NCBI RefSeq assembly: GCF_014842255.1
Contig: NZ_JACYVH010000003.1
Span: 329,223 to 393,222, forward strand
Source of the DNA: Frigoribacterium sp. CFBP 13712
GTDB lineage: Bacteria > Actinomycetota > Actinomycetes > Actinomycetales > Microbacteriaceae
Direction: 5' to 3'
DNA length: 64,000 nucleotides
Part shown: positions 56,834 to 64,000 of the stretch, piece after piece
Position numbering within the stretch: the stretch's first letter is position 1
Layout of the letters: each line of letters begins with the position of its first letter
Translations under genes and position numbers: made by a program
The notes under the pieces: model-generated
The model's database searches: none
Seen by the model: the letters and a program-made list of their open reading frames with translations, nothing else
Told to the model about the DNA's origin: nothing

Positions 56834-59800
56834 TCAAGACGGTGACGATCCGATGCCGGAAGGTGCTGTCTCGAGCCCGGGCCCGGGCTCGGACGCGGAC
56901 GGAGGCGCAGACGTGGTCGCTGGCGCAGGCGCGGTCGCAGACACAGACACAGACACAGGCGCAGACGCAGGCGCGACGAGGTCGATGAACCGCGACAGCA
57001 GCCCCAACCCGGCGATCGACGTCGGCATCGACGCGGCCAGGGCCGGCGAGTGCACGAGGTACGCCGCCCACTGCGCGCGCGAGATGCCGACGTTGAGCCG
57101 GTTCGGCATGAGCAGGAAGTCGAGTCCGCGCGGGATCTCGGCCGCCGACGACGCCGCCAGCGAGAGGATCGCCACGACGGCCTCGCGACCTTGGAAGAGG
57201 TCGACCGTGCCGACGGTGGTCTCGGCGAGCCCGGCCCGGTCGAGAGCGTCGCGGATCAGCGCCCCCTGCGCGTTGTACGGGGCGACGACGATGACGTCCG
57301 CAGCCGTCAGCAGTCGTGTCGAGTCGCCGTCCGTCCAGGTGCGCCCCACCATGTCGGTGGCGATCGCGACGACGCGCTCGGCCTCTTCGGCGGACGAGGT
57401 GGTGTTGCCGTGATGGGCCACCGGCTCGACGTGCAGACCGGGCGCGATGCCCTCGAGCCGCCGTTCGGGCGCCCTCGACTCGAGGGCGCCGTCGTACGAC
57501 AGCCGGGAGACCGGGGCCGTGAGCGCCGGGTGCATCCGGTAGGTGCGCGACAGGAAGTATCCGAGCTCGGCCGGGAGCACGTCGTGTCCGTCGGCGAGCC
57601 AGCCGAGCGCCGACTGGTCGACGGGTTCGGGGTGCGAGCCCTGGCTGACCTGCGGCAGCTGCTGCGGGTCGCCGAGCAGCAGCAGGCGCTGAGCCGCCAG
57701 CGATGACGCGATCGTGGGGGCCAGCGAGAACTGCCCGGCCTCGTCGACGACCAGGAGGTCGAGCGAGCCTCGCGCGATGTGATCGGCGTTGGCGAAGGTC
57801 CAGGCGGTGCCGCCGACGACGCCCCCGGTCTCACCCGGCCCGGACAGGAACGCGGCGAGACCCGCGCCGTTCGCGACGGGCGTCCACGCCGAGGCCTCGA
57901 GGGCCTCCGAGCTGGTGCCCTTCTTCGGCACCTTGACGACCCTCTCGGCGTCGACTCCCTTGCCGACGACGGCCGCCAGGAAGTTCTCGACCACGGCGTG
58001 CGACTGCCCCACGACGCCGACCCGCCAGCCGTGCTCGCGGACGAGGCGGGCGACGACGGTCGAGCCCACGTAGGTCTTTCCGGTGCCCGGAGGGCCCTGC
58101 ACGGCCAGATACGACCGGTCGAGGTCGAGCAGGGTCCCCATCACGGCCCCGACCGTGTCGTCGCCCACGACGGGTCGGACGCCGCCGCGGGGCGGCACGC
58201 GGCGCAGCAGATCGAGCGCGGCGTCGGGCACGAACCCCGGCAGATCGTCGAGCACCCGGCGCCCCCACTCCGAGATGGCCTCCGGTTGCGGGGCCGCCCG
58301 AGGAGGTGCGGCGGGGGTCAGCGCCACCGGGAACGACTCGTGGGGCTCGGCACCCGTGGGGACGGTCTCGGTGACGAGCAGCACGACGTCGTCGGCGCCC
58401 GGGTCGGCGTCGACGACCGTGGCCCGAGCGGCCCAGCCGCGGGAGCCCGGGCCCGCCCGATTCGCCGAGGGAGGCAGAGGCGTGTCGTAGACGGCCATGG
58501 GCGTGGAGCCCAGAGGCGACCGACTGCCCGGGGCGAGCGACCCGACGAGGCGGAGGTCTCTCGAGAGGGTCCGCTTGCGCGGCGGCTTCCCCCAGTCGCG
58601 GACGACCTCGGCGTGCTCGACGACGAACACGTCGCGGGTGTCTGCCCACTCGTCGAGCGGTTCGCGCAGACGATCGAAGTGCTCTTGCCAGAAGGTCTTG
58701 GCCTCGCGGCGGTGGTAGTCGATGGCCGCGGCCGCCAGGGCGAGGGCGGTCTGATCGGGCGTGCGGTCGAGGGGATCGACGTCGGCCAGCTGCGCCGTGA
58801 GCTCGACGAAGACCGGGTCGGGCTCGGCCCGGACTCGCTCGTCGTCGACGAGGGCCACGGTGTCGTCGCTGACGGTGTCGGCGGGGAGCATCGTCAGCAG
58901 CCAGTCGCGCAGACGGAGGGTCGATCGGCAGTCGTACTCGTTGTAGTCGGCGACCTGGTCGAGACGCGTCTGACCGGTGGGGTCTCCGGCACGGAGGGCG
59001 GCCGCCGCCTCGACGTACGCACCGATGCTGTCGACGGCCGAGACCACCCCGTCGCCGTCGCGGTGCTCGGCGCCCATGTAGAGCGGCTCGAGCTTCTTGA
59101 TCGAGTAGCTGCGCGACCCCACGAGGAGCGCCTTGCGGACGATCGGGTACAGGTCGACCAGCACCCCCGCCCGCAGCAGATCGTCGACGTCGTCTTCTCC
59201 GACGCCGTGCCGGGCGGCGAGCGACAGCAGGTGACTGCGCTCGTACGACGCGTAGTGGTAGATGTGCATGCCCGGGTGGGCCGCCCGCCGTTCGCGGACG
59301 AACGCGAGGAAGTCCATCAGAGCACGGCGCTCTTGTCGGAGGTCGTGCGCCCAGAACGCCGTGAAGCGCGACCGGTCGTCGACCAGCCCGAACAGGTAGT
59401 CGAGCCCCCACACCGACGAGTCGCCCTCGGTGTAGAGCGGGTCGCCCTCGAAGTCGAAGAAGATGTCGCCGGGGTCGGGGGCGGGGATGGCCGCCAGCGC
59501 ACCCGGGTCGATGACGCGCACCTTGGGCAGGGAGGCCCCGGCGCTGTCGATCTGGAGCCGGGCCTGACCGCGGAGGCGCGCGAGGGCGGCACCGCCCACG
59601 CCGGCGACGGGCCCGGTGCTCGCAGCCAGGTCGTCGATGCTCGCGATGCCCGCCGCGAGCAGCGCCGACCGCTGACCGAGACTGAGCCCGGCGACGAGCA
59701 CGAGGTCGCGGTGCTCGTCGACCTGCACCGAACACTGTCCGCAGCGGCCGCAGGCGACGACCCCGGGGGCGCCCCAGGCCAGCGGGGCCTCGGCGTGCAG

Positions 59801-60391
59801 GCGACGGTCGACGACCGACCTCAGCCGGTCGCGCTGCGCGCGGTACACCGGTGCGATGTCGGCGAGAGCGTGACTGGAGGTCGTGCCGTCGCCGAGCACG
59901 AGGTGCACCTGCGGCCCGACGCGGAGACCGAGCGCGGCGATCTGCTCGGCGTAGGCGGCCAGCTGCAGGAGGGCGGGGATCTTGGCGTGTCGGGCGAGCT
60001 TGGTGTCGTAGACCTCGTAGGCGCCGTCGTCGGTGCGGAGCAGGAAGTCGGAGAACCCGATGAACGAGCCGTCGAAGAACGTCGCCTGATAGAGCACCGG
60101 CACGCCGTCGCGCATGGCCTGCTCGGCGGCCGCCGCGGCGGCCGGGTACCCCGCGCGCTCAGGGCGCTCGAACTCGACGACCCGGTGCGTCTCGCGCAGC
60201 CGTTCGAGGAACCGGATCTCGTGGTCGTCGCCCAGTCGGGCCGTGCGGTCGAGCATGGCGTCGGCCACCTCGGGCACCGCCGGGATGCGCCCGAGCCTGG
60301 CGTCGAGGCGTCGGAGGAACGCCCACTCGCACGCGGCCCACGTGCTGAGGTCGGACGGGCTCGTGACCACGGTGTCGTCGTCGAGGTAGAT
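56834..60391 (-). CDS. TM0106-family RecB-like nuclease fused to SF1 DNA helicase
   Basis: An 1185-residue protein. The N-terminal third is RecB-like (PD-(D/E)XK): 'DGSFIGFSDFLLRTDDGAYEVYDTKLARHAK' with Asp and Lys in order, then a four-cysteine cluster with 'CGRCGQCS'. An RNase H-like exonuclease domain follows ('DIFFDFEGDPLY', 'ADYNEYDCRST'). The C-terminal third is an SF1 helicase: Walker A 'VQGPPGTGKTYVG', DEAG box 'LLVVDEAGQFSL', 'GDPQQLPQ' and 'VDLFQGREAVVAI'. It likely processes DNA ends or R-loops. No ATG, GTG or TTG precedes the conserved start; an ATC codon at 60391 with AAAGG seven bases upstream fits best, with GTG 60370 as fallback. The tail is a VSVSV/APAP repeat. Confidence 0.8.
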   Translation of the reverse strand: MYLDDDTVVTSPSDLSTWAACEWAFLRRLDARLGRIPAVPEVADAMLDRTARLGDDHEIRFLERLRETHRVVEFERPERAGYPAAAAAAEQAMRDGVPVLYQATFFDGSFIGFSDFLLRTDDGAYEVYDTKLARHAKIPALLQLAAYAEQIAALGLRVGPQVHLVLGDGTTSSHALADIAPVYRAQRDRLRSVVDRRLHAEAPLAWGAPGVVACGRCGQCSVQVDEHRDLVLVAGLSLGQRSALLAAGIASIDDLAASTGPVAGVGGAALARLRGQARLQIDSAGASLPKVRVIDPGALAAIPAPDPGDIFFDFEGDPLYTEGDSSVWGLDYLFGLVDDRSRFTAFWAHDLRQERRALMDFLAFVRERRAAHPGMHIYHYASYERSHLLSLAARHGVGEDDVDDLLRAGVLVDLYPIVRKALLVGSRSYSIKKLEPLYMGAEHRDGDGVVSAVDSIGAYVEAAAALRAGDPTGQTRLDQVADYNEYDCRSTLRLRDWLLTMLPADTVSDDTVALVDDERVRAEPDPVFVELTAQLADVDPLDRTPDQTALALAAAAIDYHRREAKTFWQEHFDRLREPLDEWADTRDVFVVEHAEVVRDWGKPPRKRTLSRDLRLVGSLAPGSRSPLGSTPMAVYDTPLPPSANRAGPGSRGWAARATVVDADPGADDVVLLVTETVPTGAEPHESFPVALTPAAPPRAAPQPEAISEWGRRVLDDLPGFVPDAALDLLRRVPPRGGVRPVVGDDTVGAVMGTLLDLDRSYLAVQGPPGTGKTYVGSTVVARLVREHGWRVGVVGQSHAVVENFLAAVVGKGVDAERVVKVPKKGTSSEALEASAWTPVANGAGLAAFLSGPGETGGVVGGTAWTFANADHIARGSLDLLVVDEAGQFSLAPTIASSLAAQRLLLLGDPQQLPQVSQGSHPEPVDQSALGWLADGHDVLPAELGYFLSRTYRMHPALTAPVSRLSYDGALESRAPERRLEGIAPGLHVEPVAHHGNTTSSAEEAERVVAIATDMVGRTWTDGDSTRLLTAADVIVVAPYNAQGALIRDALDRAGLAETTVGTVDLFQGREAVVAILSLAASSAAEIPRGLDFLLMPNRLNVGISRAQWAAYLVHSPALAASMPTSIAGLGLLSRFIDLVAPASAPVSVSVSATAPAPATTSAPPSASEPGPGLETAPSGIGSSPS

Positions 60392-60472
60392 GGCGTCGCC
60401 TTTCGATTCACGGTCCGCACGGTCGTCGGCCCGTGCTGCACACGCTAACGCCGACCCCCGACATCGATCGTC

Positions 60473-60535
60473 GACCCGCGCCTCCCCGGCCCGCGCCTCC
60501 TCGGCTCCCCGGCCCCGCGCCTCCTCGGCCCGGGC
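60473..60535. repeat. Three dispersed-motif copies in the nuclease-helicase promoter region
   Basis: Three GCGCCTCC-containing copies in 63 bp: GACCCGCGCCTCCCCGG, then two copies of CCCGCGCCTCCTCGG or near it. They lie about 25 bp upstream of TAGCGT (complement of 60442-60447), a -10 candidate for the nuclease-helicase gene. Confidence 0.8.
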
Positions 60536-60564
60536 GAACGCCTCCGAAGGGGGACCGGCGCGCG

Positions 60565-61524
60565 CTACCCCTCGCTCGAGAGCACCCAGCCGAGCCAACC
60601 GGCGAGCGTCGCCGCGGCCGACACGCTCGACGACCGCTCGACGTCGGGGTTGTAGTTGGTGTTCGTGTTGACGTCGTACGGCACGACGCGGCCGTCGGCG
60701 GTCTCGATGAACTCGATCCCCGCGACCTCGATGCCCTGCTGATCCAGGAAGGCCTCGAGCCGCTGCACGAGAGGGTGCGACGCGGTCACCGACGATCGGA
60801 CGGCGAAGGGTGCGAACGTGGTGGGGTCGGCGCCGTCGGGCACGACGCACGCGTCGGCGGGGCACAGCTCGAAGCTGCCCGCCGAGGTGTCGACCCGCAC
60901 GGCGTAGACGAAGCGCCCGCCGACGAACTCGACGCGGGTGTTGAAGGGCTCCTCGGCCTGCAGGAACTCCTGCAGCAGCGTGATCCCGTCGACCGGCACC
61001 TCGAAGTCGGGGCCGTCGACGTAGGCGTCGAACGACTCGAGGTCGTCGAAGCGACGCACCCCGAGACCCTTGCCGCCCTGGTTGTGCTTGGTGATGAACG
61101 GCAGCTTCTGCTCGCGCGCCCGGGCCTTGAGGTCGGCGGTGCCGAACACGGCGGTGGTGGCCGGAACGTCGAAACCGGCCTGCCCGAGCGCCAGGTACTG
61201 CGCGACCTTGCTCACCTCGAGCTCGACGACGCCGCTGCCGTTGATCGTCCGGCGTCCGTGGCGCTCGGCCCAGCGGAGCGTCGCTCGGGCCACCTCCTTG
61301 GCCGTCGCCCGGCCTCGCGTGTGGGCGGACCCGCTGAGGCGCGACCAGAACACCCCGGCAGGAGGCTCGGCGGACAGATCGAACGAGCTCCCGTCGAGCA
61401 GGTGCTCGCGATGCGGCACCCCCGCCGCGTCGAGGGCGGCGACGAGCGGAGGGAGCCACTCGGCGTTGTCGTGCAGGATGTGGACGACGGGCGTCGGGTC
61501 GGCGACGTCTGCGGAAGCGGTCAT
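60565..61524 (-). CDS. RimK-like ATP-grasp ligase
   Basis: A 319-residue ATP-grasp enzyme. After a Rossmann-like N-terminal region ('VHILHDNAEWLPPLVAAL'), the ATP-grasp core shows the lysine strand 'LPFITKHNQGGKGLGVRRF', the hinge 'ITLLQEFLQ', 'RVEFVGGRFVYAVRVDTSAG', and the metal-binding end 'VPYDVNTNTNYNPDVE'. This is the RimK/LysX/CphA-like group, which ligates amino acids to a carboxylate. 'DACVVPDG' carries an odd Cys-rich loop with 'ELCPADAC'. The partner substrate is unknown, and it has no co-directional neighbour within 80 bp other than the lipoprotein upstream. The ATG at 61524 follows a G-rich stretch. Confidence 0.75.
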   Translation of the reverse strand: MTASADVADPTPVVHILHDNAEWLPPLVAALDAAGVPHREHLLDGSSFDLSAEPPAGVFWSRLSGSAHTRGRATAKEVARATLRWAERHGRRTINGSGVVELEVSKVAQYLALGQAGFDVPATTAVFGTADLKARAREQKLPFITKHNQGGKGLGVRRFDDLESFDAYVDGPDFEVPVDGITLLQEFLQAEEPFNTRVEFVGGRFVYAVRVDTSAGSFELCPADACVVPDGADPTTFAPFAVRSSVTASHPLVQRLEAFLDQQGIEVAGIEFIETADGRVVPYDVNTNTNYNPDVERSSSVSAAATLAGWLGWVLSSEG

Positions 61525-61604
61525 CCCCCGAGACTGCACCACGCGCCTCCGGCGATCCTGCAGATGTCGGCGCGTGACGATGGGCACACCCACCCGACGC
61601 GGGG

Positions 61605-63068
61605 CTACTCCGCCCAGGCCGCGCGCACCACCTCGCAGAGGCGCTGATCGTCGGTCTCGAGCGCGGAGCAGTCGGCCACGGCCTCGTCACCGACCGTCTC
61701 GACGGCGAGGTCGACCGGCTCCCGGACGTCGCGACGGAACGCCACGACGGTGCCGCGCGGCGCCGCCTGCACCGCGGCGACCACGTCGTCGAGCGACCCT
61801 TCGGTCACGGCGTCGCCCAGCACGACGTCCACCCTCGCCTCCGTGCTCGCGACGGACACGCCCTCGATCCGGGGTGAGGCCGTCACCGCGTCCGCGACGG
61901 AGACGAGCACCTCGAGGGTCGCGGGGTCGCTCGAGAACGCGAGGCCGCGGGGGTCCGACCGGTCAGGCGAGACGCGGACGACATCCAGACGCGACAGGTC
62001 CGCCGACCCGCCGATGGCCCGCAGGGCGGGCACGACCTGATCGGGCCGCACCGTCCGCACCCCGACGGACCGGGCGCTGATGGCCGAGTAGGTCACCGCG
62101 TCGGAGTCGACGGCGTCCACGACCGACTCGGCGTCGGACAGGTCGCCGTCCACCTCGCGCGACTCGTCGGGCGACGAGACGGTGGCGATGGTCGTGCCCG
62201 AGACGCCGGACGTCGCCGCGAGGGCGCTCGCGATCCGCTCGGCACGGCCGGACGCCTCGGCCACCTCGTCCGGTGGCTGCTGCCCTGTGACGGTCGGCTG
62301 CTTCAGGTCGACCCTGATGCCCTCCGGCAGGACGAGGACCCGCCCCGCACCGAGGTCGTCGTCCCCCACCGCGGCGAGCAGATCCGCCTGCTCGGCGGCG
62401 TCGAGGACGACGTCGGACGTCGCGGGGTCGTCGAGCGCCGAGGGGAACCCGCTGACGTTCTCGGTGATGAACCGGCGCGAGTCCTGGCTCCAGGCGGACA
62501 CGTCGACCTCGGCCAGCTGCGGTTCCGCATCCCGGAGAGAGCGCGCCCGCTGCCACGCCGTGAGGACGTCCGACGACGCCGAGGGGATCACCGTGATCCC
62601 GAACCCCCGCCGCGGCGCTTCCGAGTCGCTCGTCGTCGCACCGAACTCGTGCGTGCCGAGGGACGCCTCGGCGAAGACCGAGTCGTCGGCGACCCGGCGG
62701 GCGAGGTCGAGCTGGGCCGCCGTGTCGGCCTCGTCGGCCAGCACCTCGAAGGTGACGGCGCCCCGGCGCACGTCGACGTACTGCCACTCGTCGCCGACCT
62801 CGCGGGCCACGAACGGCCTGATCCGCTCGGCCACGGCGGCGAGGTCGTCGTCGCCGAGATCGCTCTCGACCACGACCGTGGCCTGGGCCGTGGCACTGCC
62901 CAGGGGGTAGTCGATGCCGCCGGTCTCGATCTCGACGATGCCGTCGACGCCCGCCATCGACGACTCGAAGCGCTGGCCCAGTTCGGCGGAGTCGGCGCAC
63001 CCGGCCCCGGCGAGGACGACCGCCGCGACGACGGACCCCGCGACGCATCGTCTCAGACCGCTCCGCAT
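61605..63068 (-). CDS. Secreted lipoprotein of unknown function
   Basis: A 487-residue exported protein. The N-terminus 'MRSGLRRCVAGSVVAAVVLAGAGC' is a signal peptide with a lipobox-like end, so Cys24 is probably lipidated. The mature part is made of repeated alpha/beta units of about 75 residues, with recurrent 'VVVESDLGDDDLAAVAERIRPFV', 'LDLARRVADDSVF' and 'VLVSVADAVTASPRIEGVSV', suggesting five or six related modules. It contains only one other cysteine pair near the C-terminus ('ADCSALETDDQRLCEVV'). I do not recognise the family. The start at 63068 is chosen for the signal peptide; the longer frame has no signal. Confidence 0.7.
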   Translation of the reverse strand: MRSGLRRCVAGSVVAAVVLAGAGCADSAELGQRFESSMAGVDGIVEIETGGIDYPLGSATAQATVVVESDLGDDDLAAVAERIRPFVAREVGDEWQYVDVRRGAVTFEVLADEADTAAQLDLARRVADDSVFAEASLGTHEFGATTSDSEAPRRGFGITVIPSASSDVLTAWQRARSLRDAEPQLAEVDVSAWSQDSRRFITENVSGFPSALDDPATSDVVLDAAEQADLLAAVGDDDLGAGRVLVLPEGIRVDLKQPTVTGQQPPDEVAEASGRAERIASALAATSGVSGTTIATVSSPDESREVDGDLSDAESVVDAVDSDAVTYSAISARSVGVRTVRPDQVVPALRAIGGSADLSRLDVVRVSPDRSDPRGLAFSSDPATLEVLVSVADAVTASPRIEGVSVASTEARVDVVLGDAVTEGSLDDVVAAVQAAPRGTVVAFRRDVREPVDLAVETVGDEAVADCSALETDDQRLCEVVRAAWAE

Positions 63069-63131
63069 CCGCTCAGTCTGGCCCCGGACCACCGTCGGCG
63101 CTTCCGTCGCAGGGCGGAACGCGCCAGTTGG

Positions 63132-63157
63132 TATCCTCGTCCGACGACTGCCGGAGG
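63132..63157 (+). promoter_or_regulatory. Promoter and ribosome-binding site of the jetA gene
   Basis: Extended -10 box TGGTATCCT (hexamer 63132-63137), then GGAGG at 63153-63157, eight bases before the GTG at 63166. Unlike most neighbours this gene has a short leader with a strong ribosome-binding site. Confidence 0.6.
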
Positions 63158-63165
63158 TCCGCTTG

Positions 63166-64000
63166 GTGAACGAATCGTCAGGGCCCGACGACGCCCTGAG
63201 CCGTGACGACGTGCGCGTCGCGCACGAGGACGACCCCACGTGGGCCCTGCTCCGCAGCTACAACAGCCGCTGGATGCTCCCGCTCTTCTCCCGTCACCTC
63301 GAGCACGCCGAGGGGCCCGTCTCGGCCGACTGGTTCCACCAGCAGGTCGCGCAGGCCCTCGAGCTGAACGCGCTCGATCAGACAGCGCCGCATCAGACAG
63401 CGCCCGCCGAGACCGCGCCCGTCCGGGCCGGAGCCGAGGAGGCGCGGGTCGGCGACTCCGGGGCGACGCCCGCCCCCGAGACCCGCACCACCCCGGCCGA
63501 CTACTGCCGGAGCTGGGTCGACAGCCGGTGGCTGATCCGCACCCGCGCCTCCTCGGCGGACGACGACGGGGCACGCCACGGCGGCCCGAGCAGCACGACG
63601 ACCGGCACCTCCCCCGCGGCCGACGGTTGGGGCGCGCTCGGCGCCGCGCACCCGAGCGGCGCGGCGGCGGGGTCGGCCCCGACGCGCGCCTCGAGCCCGC
63701 CCCCGCGCGGCGAGGCTCGCGCGCAGTACCGGCTCTCGCCCCACGCGCTCAAGGCGCTGCGGATCGTGCGCGAGCTGGTCGAGCAGGACAACGCGGTGAG
63801 CGAGGCGAGACTCGGCAGCATCGCCCACGCCGTCGGTCAGCTCGCCGGTCTCGCCGACCCGAGCCGCGAGGCGCAGACCGCTCGGATCGACGAGCAGATC
63901 GCCGAGCTGCAGCGTCGCCGCGATCGCATCGAGCAGCATGGCACCGAACCGGTCAGCCCCGACGTCCTCAAGCGGCAGGTGCGCGAGGTGGTGCGGCTGA
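63166..64000 (+). CDS. jetA: DUF3375 protein JetA of a Wadjet system (3' end beyond window)
   Basis: The first 278 codons, open at the window edge. 'DPTWALLRSYNSRWMLPLFSRHL' opens the N-terminal domain and 'VSADWFHQQVAQAL' follows. From residue 188 the family core is clear: 'YRLSPHALKALRIVRELV', 'SEARLGSIAHAV', 'ARIDEQIAELQRRRDRIE'. DUF3375 is JetA, the kleisin-like (MukF/MksF-like) subunit of Wadjet, an SMC complex that extrudes and cuts circular plasmid DNA; jetB, jetC and jetD normally follow at once. Between the two conserved parts is a 115-residue low-complexity region carrying inverted copies of the dispersed motif (63434-63450, read EEARV; 63541-63556, read TRASS). The system is inferred from one partial gene. 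Confidence 0.75.
   Translation, partial: MNESSGPDDALSRDDVRVAHEDDPTWALLRSYNSRWMLPLFSRHLEHAEGPVSADWFHQQVAQALELNALDQTAPHQTAPAETAPVRAGAEEARVGDSGATPAPETRTTPADYCRSWVDSRWLIRTRASSADDDGARHGGPSSTTTGTSPAADGWGALGAAHPSGAAAGSAPTRASSPPPRGEARAQYRLSPHALKALRIVRELVEQDNAVSEARLGSIAHAVGQLAGLADPSREAQTARIDEQIAELQRRRDRIEQHGTEPVSPDVLKRQVREVVRL

Overview
The window is about 73% G+C by eye, with strong G/C third-position bias, densely packed genes, many GTG starts and frequent leaderless promoters (TANNNT six or seven bases before the start codon). Together with the gene content (MshA-like glycosyltransferase, Prim-Pol and LigC-type ligase, SNF2/SWIM helicase, RecQ with a phosphoribosyltransferase tail, DUF3375) this points to an actinobacterial chromosome, most likely Microbacteriaceae near Curtobacterium. 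The genus is inferred from family knowledge, not from a search. I see no rRNA, tRNA, IS element, prophage or CRISPR array.

Layout. 1-7.4 kb: quinone oxidoreductase, MBL hydrolase, patatin, glycosyltransferase, UPF0303 and unknown proteins, a secreted lysozyme-like protein and DUF427. 7.4-9.9 kb: a MDMPI-like protein divergent from a flavin oxidoreductase/methyltransferase fusion. 9.9-17 kb: a sugar-uptake and beta-galactosidase operon (binding lipoprotein, two permeases, GH2 enzyme) with 4-bp gene overlaps and a divergent TetR gene. 17-23.4 kb: two DoxX proteins, a RecQ-like helicase, and an alcohol dehydrogenase/flavin monooxygenase pair. 23.5-27.6 kb: a DctA-type symporter divergent from a CitA/DcuS-like kinase and its regulator. 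27.7-32.6 kb: a molybdopterin oxidoreductase, small proteins, and convergent genes for an ATP-dependent DNA ligase and a Prim-Pol. 33-39 kb: a GH65 phosphorylase with beta-phosphoglucomutase, and a GCS2/ATP-grasp fusion. 39-47 kb: a TetR/MFS pair, a SNF2 helicase, a small monooxygenase and an APC permease. 47-57 kb: GH13 enzyme, SDR, ThrE-like exporter, DEAD-box helicase, SseB-like protein. 57-64 kb: a RecB-like nuclease-helicase, a RimK-like ATP-grasp enzyme, a lipoprotein, and the first 278 codons of a DUF3375/JetA gene, the usual first gene of a Wadjet anti-plasmid locus.

The most striking feature is not a gene. A short motif, CCGAGGAGGCGCGGGTC, recurs in both orientations throughout the window, both between genes and in frame inside coding linkers (read as EEARV or TRASS). 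In one place two perfect copies flank an internal 19-bp palindrome like terminal inverted repeats. Several families of long palindromes, two of them in tandem arrays of about 113 bp and 72 bp period, fill the larger intergenic gaps. Together they suggest an expanding short-repeat system whose role is unknown.
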